DNA of 64,000 nucleotides from JAAXHH01 sp965225915 (GTDB lineage: Bacteria > JAAXHH01). A program made the position numbers and the translations under genes. Below, in pieces: positions 1 through 8,856 of the stretch (position 1 is the stretch's first letter; every line of letters starts with the position of its first letter). Under the pieces are notes generated by a model, which did no database searches, was not told the origin of the DNA, and was given only the letters and a program-made list of their open reading frames with translations. Location of the stretch: contig OZ245326.1 in the NCBI GenBank assembly GCA_965225915.1, forward strand, positions 806,001 to 870,000, read 5' to 3'.

Positions 1-1
1 G

Positions 2-691
2 AAGCTCCGGCCGCTGCTCGGACCGAACACCTGCGTGCTGCCCATGGAAAACGGGGTGGATACCCCAGAACAACTGGCCGGTGAGTTCGGGTGGCGCCAC
101 GTGCTCGGCGGCGTCTGCGGGATCGTCTCGTTCATCGCCGAACCGGGTCTCATCCGCCACGTCGCCTACGAACCATTCGTCAACTTCGGCGAATGGGACA
201 ACCGCAAAAGCGAACGGGTCGATAGGTTGCGCGCGGCTTTTGAGCACGCGAAGGGACTTATTGTAGATACACCGGCCGACATCCAGGCCGCCATGTGGCG
301 CAAGTATATCCTTATCGCTTCGTGGAGCGGGGTCGGAGCCATTACCCGCGCGCCGATCGGCGTGGTCCGCAGCCAGCCCGGCACGCGACGCCTCCTCCAG
401 ACGGCCATGGAGGAAATCCAGCAGGTGGCCGCCGCCCAGGGAGTCAACCTGCCCGGCGACATCGTGGCCCGGACCCTGGCCATCCTGGACAGCGTCGAAT
501 ACGGCGGGACCGCCTCCATGCAGCGGGACGTCATGGAAGGCCGGTACTCGGAACTGGAAGCACAGACCGGCGCCCTGGTCCGCATGGGCGAGGAAGCGGG
601 CGTGCCCACTCCGGTTAACAACCTGATCTACCACGCCCTGCGGCCAATGGAACTACGCACCCGCGGGCAGGTGTCCTTTGAGGCGCCCTGA
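2..691 (+). CDS. Ketopantoate reductase family protein, C-terminal part (5' end outside window)
   Basis: The reading frame is open from base 2 and runs off the left edge, so only the last 229 residues are present. The visible N-terminal part (LRPLLGPNTCVLPMENGVD) matches the end of the NADPH-binding domain of the ApbA/PanE family, where a conserved NG follows the last Rossmann strand. The rest is the helical C-terminal domain with a conserved Lys in MWRKYILIASWSG, as in the family. Ketopantoate reductase makes pantoate for coenzyme A synthesis, but many paralogues reduce other 2-keto acids. No other pantothenate gene is nearby, so the substrate is uncertain. The stop is 120 bases before the next gene. 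Confidence 0.85.
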   Translation, partial: KLRPLLGPNTCVLPMENGVDTPEQLAGEFGWRHVLGGVCGIVSFIAEPGLIRHVAYEPFVNFGEWDNRKSERVDRLRAAFEHAKGLIVDTPADIQAAMWRKYILIASWSGVGAITRAPIGVVRSQPGTRRLLQTAMEEIQQVAAAQGVNLPGDIVARTLAILDSVEYGGTASMQRDVMEGRYSELEAQTGALVRMGEEAGVPTPVNNLIYHALRPMELRTRGQVSFEAP

Positions 692-811
692 GTCCCGAAC
701 GGTGTCCTTAATGGAACCCCGAAGCTATGGCAGTGCTATTCGATGCGCTCTTCGATACGCTCCCCGGCCGCACGTGGCGTGCGAACCGGTACGAAAGCCG
801 GAGAATCCTGC

Positions 812-1813
812 ATGAAACCCTTTCTTGATCGCATAGCGGAGGAACGTCCGCTCCTGTACGACGGGGGCTTCGGCACCGAACTCTTCGTCCGGGGCATCGA
901 ACTGGCCAACAGCGCCCTGGCCAACGAATTGTACCCCGACATTGTCAGGGACATCCATTTCGATTATATTGAAGCAGGCTCCGAAGCGATCGGCACCAAC
1001 ACCTTCGTGGCGTCGTACCCCCATCTCGAAATGGCGGGAAAGGACGCCTCCGAGTCCGATGGACTGATCCAGCTTTCCGTGGAACACGCCCGGGCCGCTA
1101 TTGAACGCAGCGGCAGGGAGATCTACCTCGTCGGTTCCATCGGTCCCTTGCCGGGCGCCATCGAGGCCGACAGCGGCGACACGGAGTTCGGCATCGCGAA
1201 CAGCATCGCCAGGGACGCCCACGAACGCGTGGGATCAGCGCTGGCGGAAGGCGGCGTGGATTTCTTCTGCGTCGAGACCATGTTTTCCGCCAAAGAGGCG
1301 GCCCTTGCCGTGAACGAGCTGAGGCAGTTCGGACTTCCGATCGCCGTGAACCTGACGTACAAGTACACGAAGGACCGATCCACGGGCGAGGTCATATACA
1401 AAACGGACTGGGGCCATTCGGCGGCGGATCTCCTGGAGATCCTCGCGGGCGGCGCGCAATCCGAAGGGCGTGACCTGCTCGAGCACGTACAGATCGTCGG
1501 CCTGAATTGCGGGGCGGAATCCCGGCGCGACGAGCACACGGGAATGCCCTATGCGATAACCGGCATCGGCCAATTAAAGCAGGCCATGGAAGCCAGGCCG
1601 GAGACGCCGAAACGGATGATGGCCTACCCGAACGCTGGGAAAGCCCGCCTGGACAAGCAGCACCGGACCTATTACGCGAACACCCCGGAGGAAATGGCCG
1701 CCTTCGTGCCGGACCTCCTCGAGGCCGGCGCCAACTTCATCGGCGGGTGCTGCGGCACGGGCGTCGCCCACATCCGGGCCTTTCGCGAGGCAATGGAACG
1801 GGTGGCGTCGTGA
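812..1813 (+). CDS. Homocysteine S-methyltransferase family protein (BHMT/MmuM-like)
   Basis: A 333-residue protein of the homocysteine S-methyltransferase (PF02574) fold. The N-terminal DGGFGTEL corresponds to the family's DGG.GT.L homocysteine-side motif. The zinc ligands are visible as the Cys in GLNCGAES (about residue 231) and the Cys pair in GGCCGTG (about residue 312). The start at 812 is preceded by GGAGA and drops a 23-codon non-conserved extension. It is the first gene of a corrinoid methyl-transfer operon. In that setting it could demethylate a betaine- or sulfonium-type donor onto a corrinoid or onto homocysteine; that substrate is inference. It lacks the folate and B12 domains of MetH, so it is a single-domain enzyme. 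Confidence 0.85.
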   Translation: MKPFLDRIAEERPLLYDGGFGTELFVRGIELANSALANELYPDIVRDIHFDYIEAGSEAIGTNTFVASYPHLEMAGKDASESDGLIQLSVEHARAAIERSGREIYLVGSIGPLPGAIEADSGDTEFGIANSIARDAHERVGSALAEGGVDFFCVETMFSAKEAALAVNELRQFGLPIAVNLTYKYTKDRSTGEVIYKTDWGHSAADLLEILAGGAQSEGRDLLEHVQIVGLNCGAESRRDEHTGMPYAITGIGQLKQAMEARPETPKRMMAYPNAGKARLDKQHRTYYANTPEEMAAFVPDLLEAGANFIGGCCGTGVAHIRAFREAMERVAS

Positions 1814-1830
1814 GGACAGGAACAGTCGGC

Positions 1831-2100
1831 ATGGCGATGTACCAGGTATTGTACTGGCGTGATATCCCGGCGCAGGTGCGTGTCTACCGAGGCCGGCGTC
1901 CCCTCTCCCGCCAGATGCCCGACTGGTTCCAGCAGGAAATCGACCGGGTGGCCATGCGGGACGGACTTACCGGGACCGATGCCTACCTGGACGAATGGCA
2001 CTGGTCCGAAAAGCGGGAATGGACCGGCGAAGGACAAGAGGCTGAAGATATTGCGGAAGCCGTGCTGAGGAAGCTCGAAGACGAATACGACAAGGAATGA
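1831..2100 (+). CDS. Small PF13769-like ('virulence factor') protein
   Basis: An 89-residue soluble protein starting at ATG 1831 (an alternative ATG lies at 1837), 17 bases after the previous stop. The core VLYWRDIPAQV followed by a basic RGRR stretch and an acidic C-terminus resembles the small 'virulence factor' family PF13769. The family name is historical and its biochemical role is unknown. From general recollection, members often sit beside B12-dependent methyltransferase genes, as here. It has no signal peptide, membrane segment or cysteine, so it is probably a cytosolic accessory protein of the methyl-transfer module. Family assignment is by motif recall only. Confidence 0.7.
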   Translation: MAMYQVLYWRDIPAQVRVYRGRRPLSRQMPDWFQQEIDRVAMRDGLTGTDAYLDEWHWSEKREWTGEGQEAEDIAEAVLRKLEDEYDKE

Positions 2101-2169
2101 GCAGGGAAAGCACGCGGCCATTACGGAAGACGGGCCGCACCATGATCCGCCATAGGCAGGATAGTCAAT

Positions 2170-2808
2170 ATGGGTCAGACGTTAAACTTAGGCAGGCGCA
2201 TCGAACTGGTTCCACTGGACCCCCACTTCGGGGACATTTCGATCGCCCTGTACCGCCAGCAGCGGGACTCGGGGCCGGTCTACCTGGTGCACACATACAG
2301 CCGCAGGCCCGGTGCGCAAGACCGGATCTCCTCGGTCTTGCGGGCCATGGAGATCCTGGGCGGGATGGAGCCGGCCGGCGACGCCTGTCTGCGGTTCCCT
2401 TGCGGCCACGACCACAACATGGCGGTCAAACGCGTGTTCCTCGAGGCCTGCAAGCCGGACCCCGCCGAGCCCGTCGAACCGCGTCCCCTGCAGATCCTGG
2501 ACAAGAAATCGGGCCTGCAGATTCACGTTCTGAGCGAGGGGGACGGGGCGTACCGCGTCACGGCCCAGGGCGAGGCCAAGGACCGGGATCGGCGTATTTC
2601 CTTTATCGCGGGCGGTCTGATGAAACTCGGAGAGATGGACGAGGTGAGCGGGACCCTGGACAGGGTGGTCTTTCCCTGCGCACGCCTCCACGACGCGATG
2701 ATCGGGCTGCTGCTGGTACGTGCGCCGAACGTGCGGGCCGTCCTGCGTGAAATGGAATCGACCGCAAGCCGCGGCGTGCTGGCGGCGCCCAGTCAGCAGG
2801 AAGGATGA
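2170..2808 (+). CDS. Uncharacterised 212-residue protein of the corrinoid operon
   Basis: I do not recognise a family. The ATG at 2170 is preceded by AGGA and the gene continues the operon with the same strand and codon usage. The protein looks like a soluble alpha/beta protein with no signal or membrane segment. It has a Cys/His cluster (CLRFPCGHDHNMAVKR, about residues 75-90) that could bind a metal or cofactor, and a second Cys in VVFPCARLHD. The conserved-looking clusters and position between a methyltransferase and the UroD-like gene suggest a dedicated pathway protein. No reaction can be assigned from sequence. Confidence 0.65.
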   Translation: MGQTLNLGRRIELVPLDPHFGDISIALYRQQRDSGPVYLVHTYSRRPGAQDRISSVLRAMEILGGMEPAGDACLRFPCGHDHNMAVKRVFLEACKPDPAEPVEPRPLQILDKKSGLQIHVLSEGDGAYRVTAQGEAKDRDRRISFIAGGLMKLGEMDEVSGTLDRVVFPCARLHDAMIGLLLVRAPNVRAVLREMESTASRGVLAAPSQQEG

Positions 2809-2898
2809 TCCTCGACTGGAAGGTCCGATGAAGACCGGAACGAAAGGGACCCCTCAAGAAGAAGGTCCGATGAACGCGCGATCGATAAGGAGGCAGTA

Positions 2899-3942
2899 AT
2901 GAATACCAGCGACACCAAGCCGATGAAGGGCCGGGAACGGGTGCTGGCCGCCCTCAGGCGGGAGCCCGTCGACCGTACGCCCGTCTGCAATCCGACATCC
3001 GTCGCCACGGTGGAACTGATGGACCTCGTCGACGCCCCTTTTCCGGACGCCAACCGCGATCCGGAACTGATGGCTCGTCTTGCCGCCACCGGGTATACGG
3101 AACTGGGCTTCGACACGATCATGCCGGTCTTCACCATTATCCAGGAGTCCTCGGCCCTCGGCTGCAAGATCCAGTGGGAGCAGAAGGACAACTGGCCCAC
3201 GGTCAAGATGCGCGAGCCCATCTGGGAGGACGTGGACGATATCGCTATTCCCTCGGATTTCCTGACCCACCCGGACACGAAATGCGTCCTCGACGCCATC
3301 AGCCTGCTCAAGAAGGAATACGGCGACGAGGTGGCGATCATCGGCAAGACCATGGGACCCTGGTCTCTGGGATACCACTGCTTCGGCGTGGAGCCCTTCC
3401 TGCTCATGTCCCTCGACGACCCGGGCAAGACCCACCTCGCCCTCGACCGCATGAAGGAGGCCACGGTGGAATTCGGCATCGCGCAGATCGAGGCCGGGGC
3501 GGACGCCCTGACCCTGCCCGACCATGCCACGGGCGACCTGGTGAGCGGTGAATACTACCGGCGGTTCCTGCGGGACCTGCACATCGAGCTGGCCGAACGG
3601 ATTCCCATCCCGCTGATCATGCATATCTGCGGGCGGACTGTGGACCGCATGGGATTCATCGCGGAGACCGGCTTCGCGGCCTTTCACTACGATTCGAAGA
3701 ACAAGCCCCAGGAGTCCATGGAGGCCGTGGACGGCAGGATCTCCCTAGTGGGCAACATCAACAATCCCGAGACACTCTTTGCGCGGGGACCCGAAGAGGT
3801 GCGCGAGGAAGTCCACCGCAACCTGGAGCACGGCGTGCATCTCGTGGGTCCGGAATGCGCCGTACCCCTGCAGGCATCCATCGAAAACCTGAAGGAAATA
3901 CCCCTGGCCGTGAAGGATTGGCACAGGACCCACGTGGCGTAA
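2899..3942 (+). CDS. Uroporphyrinogen decarboxylase-family methyltransferase (MtaA/MtbA-like)
   Basis: 347 residues with the UroD TIM-barrel fold (PF01208). It opens with KGRERVLAALRREPVDR, the usual start of MtaA/MtbA/CmuA-type proteins. The zinc motif of methylcobamide:thiol methyltransferases is visible as His-x-Cys in LIMHICG (about residue 240) and a distal Cys in GPECAVP (about residue 317). These enzymes carry a methyl group between a corrinoid protein and a thiol or folate acceptor. The start has a strong AAGGAGG site 6 bases upstream. The corrinoid protein it should partner follows 125 bases downstream. True heme-pathway HemE is unlikely because of the zinc motif and context. Confidence 0.85.
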   Translation: MNTSDTKPMKGRERVLAALRREPVDRTPVCNPTSVATVELMDLVDAPFPDANRDPELMARLAATGYTELGFDTIMPVFTIIQESSALGCKIQWEQKDNWPTVKMREPIWEDVDDIAIPSDFLTHPDTKCVLDAISLLKKEYGDEVAIIGKTMGPWSLGYHCFGVEPFLLMSLDDPGKTHLALDRMKEATVEFGIAQIEAGADALTLPDHATGDLVSGEYYRRFLRDLHIELAERIPIPLIMHICGRTVDRMGFIAETGFAAFHYDSKNKPQESMEAVDGRISLVGNINNPETLFARGPEEVREEVHRNLEHGVHLVGPECAVPLQASIENLKEIPLAVKDWHRTHVA

Positions 3943-3961
3943 CGACGGTAGGTGAACTACG

Positions 3962-4067
3962 ATGGCAGATGAAACAGGGACACCGCGCCTGGTAGACCTG
4001 ACCCAGGCAACTGAAATCGGACACCGCGCCTGCGAGGCGCGACCGAAGGAAGATCCGACGGGAGAGC
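3962..4067 (+). other. Spacer with a repeated 13-bp motif before the corrinoid gene
   Basis: The 125-base gap between the UroD-like gene and the corrinoid gene contains GACACCGCGCCTG twice (3979-3991 and 4020-4032). It also has an ATG at 3962 whose frame mimics the MAD start of the next gene and runs into it out of frame. This looks like local sequence duplication or a short leader. No function can be assigned. Confidence 0.3.
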
Positions 4068-4832
4068 ATGGCAGATCTCACAGACATAGCCAATGACTTT
4101 CTGAAAGACGAAATAGAAGAGTTCATCGAACGGCCCCACGAGCGGACGCGGCTCATCGATGCCTTCGCCCGGGCGACGCCCGCCATGCAGGAGATCTCGG
4201 CGGCCCTCATCGAAGGGGACAACGGTACCGTCGATAAGCTGACCCGCAAGGCGCTTGATGACGGCATCGAGGCCCTGGAGGTGATGGACGACGGCCTGAT
4301 CAACGGCATGGGCATCGTGGGCATCAAGTTTCGTGAAAACTTCATCTTCGTACCGGAGGTTCTCGCCTGTGCCAGGGCCATGAAGGCCGGTATGGCCCAC
4401 ATCGAGCCCATCCTCTCCGCTTCGGGCATACAACCCGTCGGTAAAGTCATCATGGGCACGGTCAAGGGCGATCTCCACGACATCGGCAAGAACCTCTGTA
4501 ACATGATGCTGCGCGGCTCCGGGTTCGTGGTCCATGACCTGGGGGTGGACACCTCCGCGGACGAGTTCATGGACGCCGTGGAGGAACACAACGCCCCTCT
4601 CGTGGGCATGTCGGCCCTGCTTACCACGACCATGCCCAACATGGGCAAGACCATCGACGCCTTCATCGACGCGGATTTGCGGGAAGACGTAAAGATCATG
4701 GTGGGCGGCGCTTCGGTCACGCAGGAATTCGCCGACGACATGGGCGCCGACGGCACCGCCGAGGACGCGGTGGGATGCGTAGAACTGGCCCAACGCCTCC
4801 TCGAAGAACTCAAGCAGGAACAGGGCGCCTGA
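4068..4832 (+). CDS. Corrinoid (B12-binding) methyltransferase protein, MtaC/MtbC-like
   Basis: 254 residues with two domains. The N-terminal four-helix cap (about residues 30-120; ALDDGIEALEVMDDGLINGM) matches the B12-binding-2 domain. The C-terminal Rossmann B12 domain has the cobalt-ligand motif GDLHDIGKN (DxHxxG, about residue 139), then a SALLTTTM strand and a GGASV glycine loop. It carries the methyl group as methyl-Co(III) between substrate methyltransferase and acceptor methyltransferase. It lies between the UroD-like methyltransferase and the RACo-type reactivase, which together form the core of a corrinoid demethylation system. The GGGAGAG site before ATG 4068 supports the start. 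Confidence 0.92.
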   Translation: MADLTDIANDFLKDEIEEFIERPHERTRLIDAFARATPAMQEISAALIEGDNGTVDKLTRKALDDGIEALEVMDDGLINGMGIVGIKFRENFIFVPEVLACARAMKAGMAHIEPILSASGIQPVGKVIMGTVKGDLHDIGKNLCNMMLRGSGFVVHDLGVDTSADEFMDAVEEHNAPLVGMSALLTTTMPNMGKTIDAFIDADLREDVKIMVGGASVTQEFADDMGADGTAEDAVGCVELAQRLLEELKQEQGA

Positions 4833-4965
4833 CAGCATAGGGCTTCCGACAATGTGGAACGCTCGACGAAACAGATCGGCTGATGCAGCAGTTAGATTGA
4901 TGTGGCAGATCGACTGATGTTCCGGATCGACTGAAGAAGCAGGCCTCCTCCCTGACAGCATTCCC

Positions 4966-6975
4966 ATGAAAAAAATCGACAAGGCGGCGTACCAGGAACG
5001 CCTGGACCGCATTACGGCTATCTTCAAGGACATGATGGCCCATGCGACCGAACAGGCCACCTACCGCTGTCCCTACAAGAACCGCTTCGACGAATGCACC
5101 GCCCAGTTCGGGTGCCGCAACCAGCGCAGACCGCGGAAACCCGAGGGCCTGCTCATGTGCGGCGGGGACGACAAGCTCGACTACCGCAGCGCCTGGGAAA
5201 CGGAAGAGACGGCCCACGAACGGCCGGAAGGAAACACCTCCGAGGGCCCCGGGGTGGGATCCGATGAGCTGCCCAAAGTCCCTTCGAAAGGCAATGATCC
5301 TGAAGTGTCCATACCCGCATACGGCGAATCGATCGTAGAACGTGCAGCAGGACGAGGCACGGTAACCGACGGTACCACGACCCAACCACTCACCGCCGGC
5401 CGGACGATCTTCGACTACGCCGACGACCTCGCCGTGCAGGTGCCGACCTCGTGTTTCCGAAACGGCATCTGCCACGAGTGCATCGTTGAAATACAGCACG
5501 GCATGGAAGGCCTCGTACCCCGGACGGAACCGGAATCCTTCCTGCGGGAGAATTACCGGCTTGCCTGCCAGGCCCGGGTGGTCGACCCGAACGTCGATAT
5601 CGCCTTCTTCCCCCTGCGCCGCACGCCCAAGATCCTGACTGCAACCGAAGAAAAAGAAACGCCGCTGGAACCGATGGTCACCCGGCGGGGTGACGCCGTG
5701 TTCTACGACGGCGAGGAAATCGACCAGTACCGGGGACACCTTTACGGGCTCGCGATCGATCTCGGCACCACCACGGTGGTCATGGACTTCGTGGACCTGG
5801 AGACTGGCCGGAGCGTCCACGTCTGTTCCTTTGAAAACCCCCAGCGCTTCGGCGGCAGCGACGTGATGCACCGGATCTCCTACGATGGCGCGTTCGAGGG
5901 GGAACTCTGGAATGCCATCATAAACGCCGTCAACCACGAGATCTTGGACTGGTGTGAGCGGTCAGGTACCGCCCGGCAGGAAATCTACGAGATCGTCGTA
6001 GCGGGCAACGCCACGATGCGGGACCTGTTCTTCCGGCTCGACGTACAGAGCATCGGCCAGAAGCCCTACAAGTCCCTCATCGAAAACGAATACCTCGCGG
6101 GTGAACGCGAGACCACGGCGCTGACCATTGGCACCCGGCGTCTCGGCCTCCGGGCCAATCCCAAGGCCCGAGTCTACGGCCTGCCCATCATCGCAAGCCA
6201 CGTGGGCGGCGACGTGACAGCCGACCTGGCCACCGTCGAACTGGCGACGCAATCGGGTGTATCCATGTTGGTGGACGTGGGAACCAACACCGAGGTAGTC
6301 GTGGCCGGAAACGGACGCATGGTTACGGCTTCATGCCCCGCCGGACCGGCCTTCGAAGGCGGCGGTATCAAGTACGGCATGCCCGGCTACGAAGGCGCCA
6401 TTGAAACGCTGAAGTGGGAAGATGGAAGGTTCGACTGGCACACCATAGGCGATGCCGCTCCCCAGGGCATCTGCGGCTCCGGCCTGATCGACGTCCTCGC
6501 CGAACTGCGACGCCACGGCATGATGACGCCCAAAGGAGTCTTCGCCGACCGGAAACAGTTCGAAGTGGCGGTCGTCCCCGAATCCGGCATCACCCTCTCC
6601 CGGCTGGACGCCAGCAACCTGGCCCAGGCCAAGGCCGCCAACTATTGCGGACAATACATCGTCCTGCGCGCTTTCGGCGTCGCCCCGGGTGACGTGGACC
6701 GCCTTTACCTGGCGGGTGGCTTCGCCAACTACGTGGACGTCCGCAACGCCATCGACATCGGATTCCTGGCCCCCGTGCCGGAAGACCGTATCGTCAAGGT
6801 CGGCAACGCCGCTGTCCAGGGCGCCCGGGAGGTTCTCCTCTCCCGCTCCCGCCGCGAATCCATGGAGGCCCTGGTCAAGAACATCGAGCACATCGAGCTG
6901 GAGACCACCCCCGACTTTTTCGAAATCTTCGTCGAAGCCTGCCAGTTCAAGCCGATGCCCGGGGTGTTGGTGTAG
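4966..6975 (+). CDS. RACo-type corrinoid activation protein (2Fe-2S plus ASKHA ATPase)
   Basis: 669 residues. An N-terminal region (about 30-65) has clustered Cys (CPYKNRFDEC, FGC, LMC) that could hold a metal. A 2Fe-2S ferredoxin domain (about 105-220) shows C-x5-C-x2-C in CFRNGICHEC and a distal LAC. The C-terminal two-thirds, from about 258, is the DUF4445/ASKHA domain with the phosphate loop AIDLGTTTVV, a second site VDVGTNTEVV and the GICGSGLID and LAGGFANY motifs. Such proteins use ATP and a low-potential electron to return Co(II) corrinoid to the active Co(I) state. It ends the operon. The N-terminal Cys extension is not part of classical RACo as I recall it. Confidence 0.9.
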   Translation: MKKIDKAAYQERLDRITAIFKDMMAHATEQATYRCPYKNRFDECTAQFGCRNQRRPRKPEGLLMCGGDDKLDYRSAWETEETAHERPEGNTSEGPGVGSDELPKVPSKGNDPEVSIPAYGESIVERAAGRGTVTDGTTTQPLTAGRTIFDYADDLAVQVPTSCFRNGICHECIVEIQHGMEGLVPRTEPESFLRENYRLACQARVVDPNVDIAFFPLRRTPKILTATEEKETPLEPMVTRRGDAVFYDGEEIDQYRGHLYGLAIDLGTTTVVMDFVDLETGRSVHVCSFENPQRFGGSDVMHRISYDGAFEGELWNAIINAVNHEILDWCERSGTARQEIYEIVVAGNATMRDLFFRLDVQSIGQKPYKSLIENEYLAGERETTALTIGTRRLGLRANPKARVYGLPIIASHVGGDVTADLATVELATQSGVSMLVDVGTNTEVVVAGNGRMVTASCPAGPAFEGGGIKYGMPGYEGAIETLKWEDGRFDWHTIGDAAPQGICGSGLIDVLAELRRHGMMTPKGVFADRKQFEVAVVPESGITLSRLDASNLAQAKAANYCGQYIVLRAFGVAPGDVDRLYLAGGFANYVDVRNAIDIGFLAPVPEDRIVKVGNAAVQGAREVLLSRSRRESMEALVKNIEHIELETTPDFFEIFVEACQFKPMPGVLV

Positions 6976-7041
6976 ATTGTGTTGTATCCGTTAGATAAAT
7001 TGAATCTCAAATAACTCCTCCTCCTGCCCCGTGTTAAACCC

Positions 7042-7986
7042 ATGATTCGCCTCCGTCCCGCCCGTCCTTCTTCCGATGAACCCGGCATCGCTTCCGTCGT
7101 CAACGCCTTCGAATTGAATCCCGTTTCTACAGAGACGGTCCACGAGTGGTTGACCCACACCGCGCCCGGCCGTCTCGAGTACCGCCAGGTGGCTGTTACA
7201 GAGGAAGACGCCGTGGTTGGCTACGCAGTTTCGGTGCACGAAACGTGGGACCCGGAGGGTCAGTTCTAAGCCTGGACGGGTGTGGCGCCTACGTGGCGGG
7301 GTCGCGGCATCGGCACCGCGCTATACACTGATATGCTACGATTCCTGGAACGCCACTGCGCCAGGACGATTACCAGCGAAGTCCGGGATAACTGTCTGTT
7401 TTCTCAGTCATTTGCGAAACGACTCAGATTCGAGAACGACAGGCATCTATTCCAATCGAACCTGGATCTCGAGGCCTTCGGAGAATCTCCCTTTCAGCAC
7501 ATTCTTGCGGAAGCCAGCGAGACAGGTATTCGGATACGCTCTCTTGCAGACTTTGGTGATACGCCCGACGCGCGCAGGAAACTCTACGAAGTCAACGCGA
7601 TCACCGACGAGGACGTACCGGGTTGGATTGGACCCGATCTTTCATCCGAGGAATTCAACGAGTGGGTTTACGAATCGGGTTGGTACCGGCCGGATGGCCA
7701 GTTGCTTGCCGCCGATGGGGATCACTGGGTGGGAATCTGCGCAGTGCGACTTTTCCTCGAGGCCCGGCGGGCCTATAACGTGCATACGGGGATCATCCGC
7801 GACTATCGAAGGCGCCACATCGCGCTTGCGTTGAAACTCGCCGCGATACGATATGCCAGGGAACAGAACATACGAACGCTAACCACAGGCAGTGATTCTT
7901 TGAACGCACCCATGCTGGCGCTCAACCAGAAATTGGGTTACGTTCCGGTACCGGGACGGTATACGCTATGTAGGAAGATAACCTGA
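7042..7986 (+). pseudogene. Tandem-GNAT acetyltransferase interrupted by one in-frame stop
   Basis: A 314-codon frame reads as two GNAT domains but is cut by TAA at 7267-7269. The first segment (75 residues) ends in EGQF; the same frame resumes as AWTGVAPTWRGRGIGTAL, the acetyl-CoA pyrophosphate loop of the first GNAT domain. Residues before and after the stop are contiguous in the family pattern, so a Tyr codon (TAT/TAC) changed to TAA is the simplest explanation. A second GNAT-like half (about 225-314; ICAVRLFLEARR, then a basic loop) follows. A GTG at 7282 could restart translation but would lose the first half of the domain. A sequencing error cannot be excluded. Confidence 0.75.
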
Positions 7987-8064
7987 CGCCTATTTGAGAA
8001 AAATGGAAATATAGTCCCTGATTTACGTGCTTATTTAACAGCGAAACGTAGCAACCAGGCACGC

Positions 8065-8466
8065 TTACCCACCCATCATAGCGATTCGTCGCGCCATCCA
8101 TTCCACATACGCTGTACGCGTCATACCCCGCCTGTTTGCTTCGCTGTCCATAAATATTGCCACACCTTCATCGATCGCCATATGAATGCGCACGCTCCGC
8201 CCGGATTGGCGGATTAATGGCACTGTTGTTAGTACCTGTCCCGGTTCGGTACTTACCTGCTCCAGTTCGCTTGGCTGCTCGATCACCTCTCCATCAGTCT
8301 CCGTTTCGATAGCGTAATCCCGAAGCGCCTCTTCGGCGTTCATCATGGCTTCGTCGATAGTCTTTCCCATGGCGACGATTCCGGGTAGATCAGGAAACGA
8401 TACACCATATGCTCCTTTCGTTCCATCGATCAAGGCGGGATATCGGATTGAATTACATCCGTGCAC
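8065..8466 (-). CDS. hicB: HicB-family antitoxin
   Basis: 133 residues. The N-terminal half is the HicB partial RNase H-like fold: RYPALIDGTKGAYGVSFPDL, then PGIVAMGKTIDEAMMNAEEAL. The C-terminal half looks like a small DNA-binding region (AIDEGVAIFMDSEANRRGMT), which usually represses the operon. It lies 23 bases downstream of hicA on the minus strand, the usual toxin-first order. It should bind and inhibit HicA. Confidence 0.9.
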   Translation of the reverse strand: MHGCNSIRYPALIDGTKGAYGVSFPDLPGIVAMGKTIDEAMMNAEEALRDYAIETETDGEVIEQPSELEQVSTEPGQVLTTVPLIRQSGRSVRIHMAIDEGVAIFMDSEANRRGMTRTAYVEWMARRIAMMGG

Positions 8467-8489
8467 GTTTGAACCCTCCGACTTAGTGA

Positions 8490-8678
8490 CTAAACTGCCC
8501 AGTCTGCTTTCTTCGCTATTGAACGAACAACATCTGACGACAATGACCTGTGACGTGGTAGTGTAATGATCCCTCGAATATATGGGTGCCGATACACGTC
8601 ATGTCTAGATCCATTTCTAGTAAGATACCATCCTTCCTTTAACAATCGGCGTCTAATCTTACTCGTGCTGATTTCCAT
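8490..8678 (-). CDS. hicA: HicA-family mRNA interferase toxin
   Basis: 62 residues with the dsRBD-like HicA fold. The catalytic His is in NGSRHDVYRHP, preceded by the KIRRRLLKEGW helix and followed by ITLPRHR and a VRSIAKKA helix. HicA toxins cleave mRNA on the ribosome or free, and are silenced by HicB encoded just downstream. Length and order match standard hicAB modules. The intergenic region upstream (8679-8856) is shared with the divergent mazEF pair. Confidence 0.9.
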   Translation of the reverse strand: MEISTSKIRRRLLKEGWYLTRNGSRHDVYRHPYIRGIITLPRHRSLSSDVVRSIAKKADWAV

Positions 8679-8743
8679 TTCACCGCCATCATTTGCACAA
8701 ATATATACACATATCTGATCCCATTGTCAATTGTTACTTCATC

Positions 8744-8771
8744 AGTCGAGTTTTGTCACAAAACCTCGACT
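8744..8771. promoter_or_regulatory. Inverted repeat in the hicAB/mazEF divergent region
   Basis: AGTCGAGTTTTGT is followed after one base by its near-perfect complement, with a one-base bulge in the right arm. It lies 66 bases upstream of hicA and 86 bases upstream of mazE, which suits an operator for a TA repressor. A short hairpin role is also possible. Confidence 0.4.
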
Positions 8772-8791
8772 AACGAAATAACCAAACCGCG

Positions 8792-8821
8792 GTAGATACA
8801 CACCACGGGCGGTGTGTCTAC
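8792..8821. promoter_or_regulatory. Palindrome upstream of mazE, probable TA autoregulatory operator
   Basis: GTAGATACACACC and GGTGTGTCTAC form an inverted repeat around ACGGGC with a one-base bulge, 36-65 bases upstream of the mazE start. Two further GTATCTAC/TGTATACAC-like boxes lie between it and the ribosome site. MazEF complexes typically repress their own promoter through such repeats. Confidence 0.5.
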
Positions 8822-8856
8822 ACGGAGTATCTACAATGTATACACAGGAGGCGTGT

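Noticed and set aside
2854..3687. Long antisense frame opposite the UroD-like gene
   Set aside because: Low-complexity His/Gly/Arg-rich translation typical of a shadow; the sense strand encodes a clear family.
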